Positions 15,001 through 26,680 of a stretch of 64,000 nt of DNA are shown here, one piece after another (the stretch's first letter is position 1; every line of letters starts with the position of its first letter). The notes under the pieces were generated by a model. The model did no database searches. It worked only from the letters and a program-made list of their open reading frames with translations, and was not told the origin of the DNA. A program made the translations under genes and the position numbers. Source of the stretch: Hypomesus transpacificus (taxonomy: Eukaryota; Chordata; Actinopteri; Osmeriformes; Osmeridae); contig NC_061072.1 of NCBI RefSeq assembly GCF_021917145.1, positions 10,309,805 through 10,373,804 on the forward strand. The letters are read 5' to 3'.

Positions 15001-15989
15001 CATTGTGAAACAAATCAAATGAATTTGATAGCTTGATAGTGTATGCGATGTATCCAGTTGGCCCTGGAAACTGGGGACATGGAGACATGGCCAGATGTGT
15101 GGGGCATGCTGGGAGATTAAGGTCACATTGTACTGGTTGGATTAGCGCCCAGGCGTTACATGATTACTAATGGGCTGGCAGTGCCAGGAAAGCAAAGCTA
15201 GAGGCCGAGGTAAAGTTGGCAGATGTCTACAAGGAGGTTTACTGTTACCTTGCTAAGAACCGACAAACATGCAGTTACCTGATGATGCTGTGGTGTGTTT
15301 CTTACAAACAGAGCCGTCTCCTCAACAGGCCCTGACCCCCCTGAACAAGGGGATTTAGAACATGTCCTAGTTTGTCCTTAGATTGCATTACAAGCTCACT
15401 CTTTGAAATGTGAAAAGGACTTGCAGAACGTTGAAACATGGAAACCAAGGTGAGCTGTGGATTTTACTGTTTTCTCTACAGGGTCTTTTAATGGCATGAA
15501 AAAAGAAAATTTGGCGACGTGGGATGAGTGGAAACATGGAAACATTTGAAGTCCTCGTTCATTTCGGGAGAAAAAAAAGAACAAAGTGGTCAGGGAAAGT
15601 GGGGGTGTGATGAACTCATACTCCCAGCATCCCCCTGGGCCACTCCTGCAGGGAATCATAGGAGGGAAGATGAGTTTGGATTTTTAGACAGTGACCTAGT
15701 TTCAGGAATACGTGATGCACTCAATAGTGCGGCAGTAGGCTGCAGTAGCAAATCAAGCAAAGTCAACTTCATACTTTGTTCTCAAAGGTCACAGAATCCC
15801 TTTCATAGTGGGGCTTCCATAACAGTTACTTTCCTTTCTCAGGAGTCTAATCCTCTCTCCCTGCTCCAACTCCTCTTATTTCTCCACCAAGACAACTCGT
15901 TATCCCTTAAACCCACCAACCCACCCCACCAACCCACCAACCCACCCTCCCCACCCACACCCATACCCACACACCCGCTATGCCCACCT

Positions 15990-16129
<140 letters not shown>

Positions 16130-17922
16130 AGTTTTTCAGGACACAGACCTCGCTGGTGCATGAAGCCAAGGGCTGTCGTCTGGTGTTACGTCCAACAGGA
16201 GACCAGTGGAGTGACACTGGGAGGCGAGCGACCAAAACAGACCTCGACCAGGCGAGTGGAGAGGCCCCCCCCCTCCTGCAGGACTGATCAAGTGGCAGGC
16301 CAGGAGGCAGAACACAGGGGGAGGATAGTCCAGACCTGTGGATCACTCTTCCAATCCAATTACACAAAGAACACATCATCCACAAGGGATGGAAGGATTG
16401 AAGGGTGGAGTGAGGAAAGGAGGGAGGACAACATGTTTGATCATTCGTTGATCCGTTTAGTCCCCACACCCCTGATCTGTTCATCCCAATACCTCGCTCC
16501 AGTGGAACAGCGTCTCTGGGCTAGATAAGACCTCTCCAGGCCATGTCTGAGGGTTGATTCCACACCTTTGACATCATCCTCAGCCATCCTTCTTTACTCC
16601 CCACTTCCTTCTGTCATCCTTCTACTCTTCCTTTAGAAGTTTTGGACAAAGTACTCTCATTAAACAAAAAAATGCTGAATGTACAGAAACAAAATATCGT
16701 TGTAATGATACCACAACACGTGTGTGTCTTCATTGGTGTGTGTGTAGTGTGTGTTTGTGTGCGTCTGAGTTTGCATAAACCACACTGTGCAGTGCCAGAA
16801 TGTGAGCTTCCACTGACTCTACATGAACGCTATTAAGAGAATCCAAAACGACAGAGCTTCAATTGGTTACATTAAGTCAAAATGAAACTCTTTCTTGAGT
16901 CTGAATGCAAAGAGATGCTGGAGCCAGAGAGCTACAATATTAAATCTTCCTCACCTAAGTCAATAAAAAAAGCATGGACTAAAAAGGGCTTACTGGGTTG
17001 AGATAGTGGGCAGGATAACATTTACACAGTGTACACAAGCAGGTCAAAGGTCTCAAAACCCTGCCCTGCACAGTAGAATACTAACTACACACAGCACATT
17101 GGGATGTATTGAGTTCACATAATGATGTGGACCTCAGTGTTGACCAGTGATAGATCCAGAAGAGTGATGGACATTTTTTAGGTAAAAACTGAAACGTAAT
17201 AATAACGGTAGAAAATATCAAATATTACAGCCGAAAATTACAGCTGTGATAGTTTGGGGAAAGCAATCAAATCCAGGATCTCAGACAGACTTTCCAGTGG
17301 TGAAAAAACATTAGGAAGTCATTATCGTGAAGACATCAACAGTAACTGCTATTGAGTTTGACAAAATGCTGTGGTTTAGTTGCCGTATCTCTGACGAGAG
17401 CCCCATTCCAGGGTGCTGATAAGCCGAGATCATGAGATGCATGGTTCCAGTCTGTCAGTGACAGAACTTCAATACCCCCTCCCCCATCTCCCCCAGTCAT
17501 GCAATCGATGCTCAACACAGATACTATGATAAAAGGAGCAAGCGCGTGAATAAAAAGAAACAAATGTTAGGTTGAGAGATGTTTCAGGGAGGGCTGAGGG
17601 AGGGAGGGAGGGAGGGAAGGAGGAAGAGACTGATGATGGCATGCTGTTGGAATGAAGCATAGCCCCACTCTTCTTATCCATCCAGGGGGAGGAGAGAAGC
17701 GAATATCATGCTGAGACCAAAACATAAAAATCAGATGGGAGACGGAGTGAAAAAATCATCAACCCCCGAAAACGATTGAAACATGAACCGTCTGTCTTTA
17801 TGGTTCAAGAACAATGTCCAGCATTTTTTTTCTCTCCTAACCACAGAACTACAAGGCACTTACCCTGTCTCTCTATCTTTCTCTTTCCATGTTTTGCTTC
17901 CCTTTCTCACTCTTTCTTTCTT

Positions 17923-17930
<8 letters not shown>

Positions 17931-18000
<70 letters not shown>
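17931..18000. repeat. (CA)n microsatellite, 35 copies
   Basis: 70 bp of perfect CA repeat bordered by a CT-rich tract on the left. Long enough to form Z-DNA and to be highly polymorphic. Confidence 0.98.
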
Positions 18001-18003
<3 letters not shown>

Positions 18004-20802
18004 AAACAACAACACACAGGCTCTTTTCTCCAAGGGCCAGTTGTGCATTAGACATGAAAGGATGCAGGGGGCCAGGCGAGTGTGTCTTTTTATCAGGTGG
18101 GGGAGCAGCAGGGAGGGGGTGGTGTAAGATTTATTTGCTGCTGTCGGAAAACTTTGACCCCAAAGTTGTAAATCTGTCAAAGGAGTCTAGCCAGCCCAAC
18201 AGGAAACATGAAGAGGAAAAGAGGGGAGGGGTGGGGGGGGCACACCCATGGCTCAACCATTTCAAAAGAGCCAGTTTGGTGTAGTGGTGGTGGTGAGGGG
18301 GTGTTTACAATCCTGCAACTGATCCCTCACAGCCAGAGAATCTTTCCCTCCTCTTCTACCTCCTCTTTCTCCTCCTCCTCCTCCTCTTTCTCCTCCTTCT
18401 TCTACTCCTCTAGGACCATTCCAGTCATGTCTGTTTTCAGAGCTGTCCACTCCCACTACTGATTTATGACACACACATACACACACCCACACACCCACAC
18501 ACAAACAGACAAGCACACACACACAAACAGATGTCCATGCAAGTATGTACAAACATACAGTCAGATATATGACATACTTTTGTCAAAAGGATTCCAAAAT
18601 AAGTCATGAACCAGAATACACGGCACAGACAACATTCAGAAAATGCCCCTCCATTTCCTTCTCTATTGACAAAACTTTGTTAACTAGCAACATTTTTACT
18701 AGCAACTAGCAAATTAGCAATTTTGTGTCAATCACCAGTAGCACAATAATCATCCCTCTACATTTGCTTCAAGTGCATTCAAACCTGCAGGTTAAGTGGA
18801 CTCTCCTAATTAGTGTGAGGGTAAGCACCATCAGTATTTGAGAGTGAATGCCAGGGGGGCCTTGTGATTGGACACACTATTGGGGTATAAAGGGCCTTTT
18901 ATTGGGTCCATGCCCTCAGAAACCCCCACCTTGGCATCGAGTGTCTTTCACAGGCCTGCCCTGGTTACAGCTCAATTAGCCACCTCAGCAGTGACACTTC
19001 AGCAAAGGACTCAAAAAAGGGTTTCAACCTCAAACACAGGTGCACAGGATCGTGAGGATGGTATATGGTTCTCTTATTTTGGAGAGTGTGAAGGCAAGAC
19101 CAATGTTGAGAGTCAAACCGCCTAGCCTCCTTTTGGCAAGACCGTTGAATGAGACTCCATACTTCAGCCATTGTTCTGCAGTAGTGAACTACACCCTTAC
19201 ATGAGCACATCTTTGTGTCCCAAATCACAGGAGTGGAGTAGGCTATTGTATAATGCAGAAATACAAAAGAGCTTTTCTCAATGTTGTCATTCCAAGTCTT
19301 TACCATCACTGTATCACTGACATCACCACATCGCACTGAAAGCTTTTTTCAGCCCTTTCAAAGAATTAAACACCTGTGGTGTCAAAGACAGACTATATGG
19401 GGCTTCCTACACTGAATAAAAACAAAGATGGTATTTTGTTATTTGTATGACGCTCCTTTTGGTTTTAGATAAATGTATTTTTTTACCCAAGCCAAGTAAT
19501 AAAGTCCAACCACACTTAATGAAGAGAAAAGAAGCAAAGCTTTGAAATTTGAGTCATATTAAAAAGTCTATGCAACTAAATGTCAAACAGGATCATTCGA
19601 CGCATGTCTTAATGTGCTATGTGTGTTACCTTCATTCATAGTAGGATGGACAGGATGTGTGAAGTTCGCCTGTCACACACACACACACACTTCACTATGG
19701 TGTAAACTTCTCACATTACTGTGGGTGTGGGCTCCTTCATGCCTTGATCGACTTCAGGATAGAGATGTGTGAAGCCTCAGTCACGCAAGGCCACTGTGGT
19801 GGCTCTGTGTGCAGTGTGTGTGGGGGTAGTGTGTGTGTCGTGTTTATCATACATAGAGTGTGTGTGTGTGTGTGTGTGTGTGTGACGGAGGCCCTGCAGC
19901 TATATCACAGGGACCGGAAATGGGCCATCTGAAGTCAGTGTTGAGTGAAGTGTGCGAGTGTGTGATGTGCAGTCTGCATGAATTTGTGTGTGAGTGTGAC
20001 ACAACCTCCGAGGTTGTCACTAGCCTAAAACTGTTTAACATGACACTCACTCAAACCAAACTGAAAAAAAATGATCATGGAAACCTAACATTTAAACTGA
20101 GAGTTTACAAAGGGTAGCAACTCGTACAATGCAATATAGTGAACACTGATACAATCAAATCTAAAGCATTTTAAAATACCACAGCCATTTCTTTAATAGA
20201 ATAGAAAGCCATGTATTAGCTTAACCAGGATAGCAGTCATTCAGTTGGGTTACACTAAAACCCAATTCCTTAGGCGTGCTGGGTGGTATAGACGAGTGGA
20301 GGGAAGGAGGACGAGGAATTGACAAGTTTGCAGAACTTGTTGTGGTGACAGATACATTGGTGGTAAAAAAAAAAAGGGGAAATGAAAGCTGGATGCCTCA
20401 GATGTTAAAGTTTCATCGGTGTTGGTGATAGAAAGGAAATGAAGTGCTGGTAGATATCCTCTCTCTGTGTGAGTCACTGTTAGAACAACAGTCATGGACT
20501 GTTGGTATCACAAGTGTTGTAGTTTACAGCAGAGGAGATACTTTTGTTTAAGAACCAATGTATATTGCTCTTCCAATTATGGTCCTTAATGCACCCAAAT
20601 GTGTGACAAATTGAATGGCAAAAAGCCTACCTTTTTATACAGATTTTTTTTTAATTATTTACCATCATGGCTAAACACTTACACACCATCCATTTTTAAA
20701 GAATGTAAAAATATCACAGTTGCTTTCTAGTTTGGGGTTGAATTTCGCCAAGAAATCAAAAAGCTCAAAAACCTCAAAAACCCCCGTTACCCCACCCCTC
20801 CC

Positions 20803-21356
20803 TCTCTCCTTCTCTCCCTCTCTCCTTCTCTCCTTCTCTCCCTCTCTCCTTCTCGCCCTCTCTCCTTCTCGCCCTCTCTCTTTCTCTCCCTCTCTCCTTC
20901 TCTCCCTCTGTCCTTCTCTCCTTCTCTCCTTCTCTCCCTCTCTCCCTCTCTCCTTCTCTCCTTCTCTCCCTCTCTCCTTCTCTCCCTCTCTCCTTCTCTC
21001 CCTCTCTCCGTCTCTCCCTCTGTCCTTCTCGCACTCTCTCTTTCTCTCCCTCTCTCCTTCTCTCCCTCTCTCCTTCTGTCCTTCTCTCCTTCTCTCCCTC
21101 TCTCCCTCTCTCCTTCTGTCCTTCTCTCCTTCTCTCCCTCTCTCCTTCTCTCCCTCTCTCCTTCTCTCCCTCTCTCCTTCTCTCCCTCTCTCCTTCTCTC
21201 CCTCTCTCTTTCTATCCCTCTCTCTTTCTCTCCCTCTCTCCTTCTCTCCCTCTCTCTTTCTATCCCTCTCTCTTTCTCTCCCTCTCTCCTTCTCTCCCTC
21301 TCTCTTTCTATCCCTCTCTCCTTCTCTCCCTCTCTCCTTCTCGCCCTGTATCCCTC
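20803..21356. repeat. 550-bp polypyrimidine array of CTCTCC(C/T)T octamers
   Basis: The plus strand is almost entirely C and T, built from CTCTCCCT and CTCTCCTT units. Rare landmark variants show higher-order structure: TTTCTATCCC recurs near 21209, 21257 and 21305, about 48 bp (six octamers) apart, and CTTCTCGCCC recurs near the start and the end. The open frames of 200-300 codons over it encode only Ser/Leu/Pro or Arg/Glu/Gly and are artefacts. Confidence 0.96.
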
Positions 21357-22800
21357 TCTCCATCCCACCCCAGTCTCGTAGACTCCCACTGTAAGCCCTG
21401 AGCTCCACTATGAAATCAACATTGGGCTTGCAGGAAATGAGAGATCTCCACAGGAGATAGCGCAGGGGGGGCAGAAGGGGGGAGGAAGAGGAGGAGACAG
21501 GAGAAAATAACCGACAGAACAGGGCATTACTTTTCTGTGTGTTGGAACATAATCGTTGTCGCCCAAACGGCCTCTTGTCTCTCTCTCTATTCATGCGTTG
21601 GGTTTATTGTTTTTGGTACAACGACTGGTAAGGCCAGAATGTGGACGACAAAGCCATTTTACAAGAAGTTGTTTTTATTTTTACATGTTCAGCATAAACT
21701 CATTTGACCCTGCCAACTCATGCAACTTCATGTAATGTTCCACTGTGGGTCTATGCTTTGCACAAAGTGTACTATTTCCATAATGTCAAAATATCTTCCT
21801 AAATGTTTTCCCTAGAAATACACAAGAACTTGTTGACAACCTTTTCCAAAGTTGCTGGTGAGGTACTTCGAAGGGCATTGTGTCAACGAATACCTTGACA
21901 ACAACATGCAGTGTTTCGACTCTCAACACACACACACTCACACACACACATACTGCTGGTGTAGAAGGAGGGGTACCAATGAGGGGTTCAGTTAATAGCT
22001 TTTAAATTTCCACTGAGTGAGTGACTTACAACTGTGGAAGACTGCAGCTGTTTCTGATTTGAGTGAACAAAGACGAGGGGAGGGAGCGATCTGAGGGACT
22101 GCTGCACCGGACCGGGCTTCACTCATTTAATGGGCCAAAACCTCTCAGGAATGACACAGATGTGTGTGTGTGTGTGTGTGTTGAGGGGGGTGGGGGGTGG
22201 GGGTAGCAACAGGATCCTGTGTTGGATGTGCACAGGCAGAGGTTATGGCTGCAGAGAGAAAAAAGATGGAGAGGAATTACTGCTCCAGAGAGCTGAATGA
22301 TAGCGAAGGTCAGCTCATTTGAGGATGAGGGGAGAGGAGGAGTTCAGGAGTTTCAGATTGCACTGATTTAATGCTGGGAGCAAGGGAAAGACGGATAAGA
22401 CAAGAGCTCAATCCAGTCAGTCAATGAGAGTTTAGATCAAATCTCATATTCAGCGAGGGAAATCAGTCTGCAGGCATCTGCCTTTTGTAACTCAGACTGT
22501 GGAAATTCAAGAGGCAAAGCAACACTACTGGATATCCTCTGATACATTGCATGGAGCCCCACCCCTGAAGCCCAACGTTTTATTTCCTGCTGCTATTGAA
22601 CGCAGCCCTTCTCAGAGGCCCCTGCTGCACTGCAGCCTTGTTAAACATAGCAGGTCGGGATCACATGACCTGGGTCTGGGCCGGAGCGCTTGACTTAGCC
22701 AGGGTCTGGAGTGGGCTTCGTCTGGGGAGCACAGCAAGACTGGGGTGTCAGAGCACAGCTGAGCTGGGTGGGGTCATTGCTCTAGAAGAAATAGAAATGT

Positions 22801-22842
<42 letters not shown>

Positions 22843-23326
22843 CAGATTGAGAGAAAGACAGAGAGAGAGAAAAAAGAGAGCAAGAAAATGATAAAGAGAA
22901 GCAAAAAAAAAAGGGAACAAAAAGTCTGAGAAAACTAAATAAATAAGAAAAACAGGAAACAAAAGACTGTCTCTGGCTGGATACCTGTGATGTCCTTCTC
23001 CCTGTCTCTTCTCCACCGTCCACACTCACTACCCCCCCCCCCCCCACACACACACATTCTCTCGTCCTTCCCCCATTTCATCCCTCCCCCGTTCCTTGAC
23101 AGAGTAACCTCTTGTTTCTTGCAGGTCCGTGCTGCTCTGTCACCTCCGGTCAGCCTTGGAGGCTCTCCAGTGAGGACCTGTCTGCTGCTCCTGTCTGAGC
23201 GATGGGAGCTGACATACAGATGGAACACACTTATTCCTGTAGCCTTCGAAATGAGAGAGGGAACCAGCACAAACAACCTCCCTCATTCAGCCTTGCCATT
23301 TCCTCCCACCTGGTTGGCTTGAGTGG

Positions 23327-23328
<2 letters not shown>

Positions 23329-23389
<61 letters not shown>
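23329..23389. repeat. (CT)n microsatellite
   Basis: About 60 bp of perfect CT repeat followed by CT-rich unique sequence. Confidence 0.96.
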
Positions 23390-23391
<2 letters not shown>

Positions 23392-26300
23392 CTCGCTGTT
23401 TCTCTCTCCTCACTTTCTGTCCTTATATTCTCTCTTTCCTCCGTCTCTCTCTCGCTCTCCATTTCCCTCTCTCTGAGATTGGTTGGCCCTCGCCCTATTT
23501 TTCCCCCGTTAAGCACTCCCAGTGGTTCCCAGGAGGTCTGTCTGGCTTTCTAGGAGGCCTGTCAGACTAATAGATTTCCCTTTTTCTCTCTCATTCTCAT
23601 CTGCGTGCAACACTCAAATGCCTCCCCCATTTAATTTGGGTGGTGCTTCTTGCAGCGGCGTTGTTTCAGGGGGGGGGGGGGATGTTGGGGGGGGGGGGGT
23701 CTGTCTGACGCCGGCCAGCTGTTCCACAGAGGCACAGTTGCACACTTCCACACATCAGTTAGCCACAGCGCAGTGGTGGAGGCTCCTAGACGTGTAACCA
23801 TGCTGTTGCTGTATTCAACACGTACACTCTACACTACACACTGTCCATATATGTACACAAAATGGAATATTCTATATGTGAGTGACAGTAATATTTGACT
23901 CAATATTGTGCCCAATATGAATCAATACTGTCTGTCTGGCCTGTTTTCAGAGTGATCCCATAGGACCCTGCCCAGCCTGGCCCCTCCCTTTCCCTGCTCA
24001 GCCCTCATGTCACATCATATTTCCCAGAGATCCCTGGGAAAAGGGCAGAGGCACTCCGCATGACTCAGTGCAGGTCGCTGACAGCCAGGCGGGAACACGC
24101 ACTAAAGGTTACCCTGAGAGGGGGCCTAGGGGACAACGTGTCACACACAAACACACACACACATACACATACACAACAATATGACAAGACATCCATTCTT
24201 TGCTTGTCATCTGCGTGTGCCATGAACTCTTTGAACGTTTCATAAGTATGAACAACCTCTAGGCATGCTTTTCCATACACCTGGACAGCCTTTCTCTCTC
24301 GAAACATACAAACACACACTCCATGTTCGTTTTTGGCCTGCTTTACTCCAAGCCATGCAGTCCTTTGTTTTGAATCAAATACTTTCTAGAAGCCTCAAGC
24401 CCCCTTAAGGAGAAACAGGGCATGACCTAGCAACAGCGAAGTCAATGACGCCACCTAATGGTTGACATTCAGAGTCCTTCTGCAAAGTTGTGAACAGGTT
24501 AACAAAATGGTACAGGATTATCTGACACCATGCTACAAAAAGAGTTGCATCATACATCCCCTGTATGCATAAAATATGAAAGTACAATAGAGTAACAATC
24601 GTCTAGTGCATCATATCTATTTAGTCATCTGTATGCAAAGGCTGGTCTGCCAGAGACCTTCCTCTTCTCCAACCTCGACTGCATATCAGCAGTTCTTAAT
24701 TCCACTCAGCTGTCTTCCCATGATGCTCCAGGATGATTTTGTACTTCACATGCTTCCTGATTGATTCGAGTTGCCCTCAGCCAGTAAATAGTCTCTTACA
24801 CGTCCAGTGAAGCAGTGCACTCATGACATTGTTTAATGGAGGGTGCAGGGCTGGGTGTGAGGAGGAGACCTACGAGCCTTCCAGGCCTGGAGCACGGCCG
24901 CTGGTCTGGACACCAGCCAACACGGGGTCTTTCCCTCATTCTCTTCGGTTGTCAGTAGGTCGAACGGGATGGACCAGAGCAGAAATGAAGACATCTGGTA
25001 CTGTCATACACTACTGTTTTGTAAGTACGCTATTGAGTTATGTTTGAATATATTTCAGACTTCAGACTGCAAACAGTATATCATCTTAAAACATCCTCAT
25101 ATTAAGTAGCTGTAATAAGTAAAAGTAGATCGCAAAGAAACTGTGTCATTAAGAAAGCAGCTATGTCACTGTACTGTGAGCTAGCCAGGGGTCGACAACT
25201 GGGACACTTTACACTTAAGCTTTACCCAAGTAAACATCAAGGTACTGGTCAGATTACACAGATCATAAAGATTTCAGAGTACAAAATAATTTAATGTGAA
25301 AGAAAACCAAACTACGATAAAACGGTTGATCTATGTGAAACAAATGGGGGGGGGGAAATCAACGTTATGTTGCATAAAAATGCATAATGAATCTTTCAAC
25401 GTTGTTTATACCCATGAACCACATCCTATCAGGGGCTTGAATCGCACACTGCACTTGAAAAAACGACGTAAAATAGAAAAATATGATGCTTTAGCGAAGA
25501 CCTCTTGAAGCTCAGTGATCCACACCACTTCTGCATGTAGCACTTTCCCCCAGGACAGAGAGAACAGAACAGAGAGACAGATGAAGGCGGAGGGACGGAG
25601 AAAGGGGGGGGAGTGAAAGACTGAGAGGAAGAGAGGGTGGGGGGAGAGATAAAGAGGGTACATAGTGAGCCACAGAGCGATGGGACAGAGTGAGAGATGG
25701 TGAAGCAAATAAGGAAGAAAAAAGGAATATAGGAGAGGGGAATATGGCGGAGCGTCCAGTACATCATTTAATGGAAAGGTCAAGAGAGCGGGACTGCCTC
25801 CTGCAGCTCTGCTACAGGGATCCTACCCTTTACCAGCACATCTTCTGGTTATACTAGGTACCAGGCCAGGCTGACCTATTCATGCCCTTCACTTTGCTTT
25901 TGAAGTGTTCTGCAGCGCTTGTTAGTTGCGGCCAATGCTGACCAATCTGGATTGATGTGATTTCACCATACATTTGATTGGACTTCTATTTTGACTTATG
26001 ACACGTTTGTGTCTCTGGACTTTTTTTTTCATGTGCAATAATATACTCCAGTTGGCTCTTGTTCCAGGACTTAAATATCTTGGCTCGTCACTATTAATGT
26101 GTACAGGAAAGCTGTATAGTATTTTTGGTCCATGTTGATAATTTACCTTCCATGTCACGTCACAGTAGAACTGCTTGCTGTCAAGGACAGCGGTCAGAGG
26201 TCAAATTGTGACAACCTCTAATGTCAAATGACTTTTACCTTTATCTCCCTGTCACCTCCACTCAGTGTAAACCCACCCAGCCAGCCAGATCAAAAACAAG

Positions 26301-26488
26301 AAAAAAACAAGAACGATCTGAGACAATGAGGGCTAAGTATGGATCTATATGGGGATTGCAATGCACAGTATACTCTATGGTGAACTTGGGCAGGCAAAAA
26401 GGGAGGATAGGGTAACATTTGGTGGGGTGGAGGACTGTGGTGGTGGAAGGGGGGTGGGGGTGGTTATGGTTCTGTCTCCGAGCAGAAG

Positions 26489-26680
26489 ATGTGGAGTGAT
26501 AGAGGAAGGCAACCAATGGGAGGTGGGCGCGGCGGCGAGGAGAACGGTGGGTGGGCGAGAGCGGCTGTGCTGGTATTTCTGCCCTGTCACATTGCGTTAG
26601 CGTGCAGCCCAGCGCGACCGCTGAGCACACCGCACTGGACAGCTCTGCACACTGGGCTCGCCACGTGCACACGCACCAAC
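26489..26680. promoter_or_regulatory. CpG-dense segment with CCAAT box, possible promoter
   Basis: About 16 CpG dinucleotides lie within roughly 155 bp (26,518-26,675), in a neighbourhood where CpG is scarce. A CCAAT box (26513-26517) sits at its left edge next to GGGCGCGGCGGCG. This is the texture of a small CpG-island promoter. No transcript or exon can be assigned. RARA borders GJD3 in human, so an upstream promoter of that gene is one possibility, but nothing here proves it. Confidence 0.3.

Noticed and set aside
20671..21594. 307- and 224-codon frames on opposite strands over the pyrimidine tract
   Set aside because: Pure Arg/Glu/Gly or Ser/Leu/Pro low complexity, produced by the octamer repeat.
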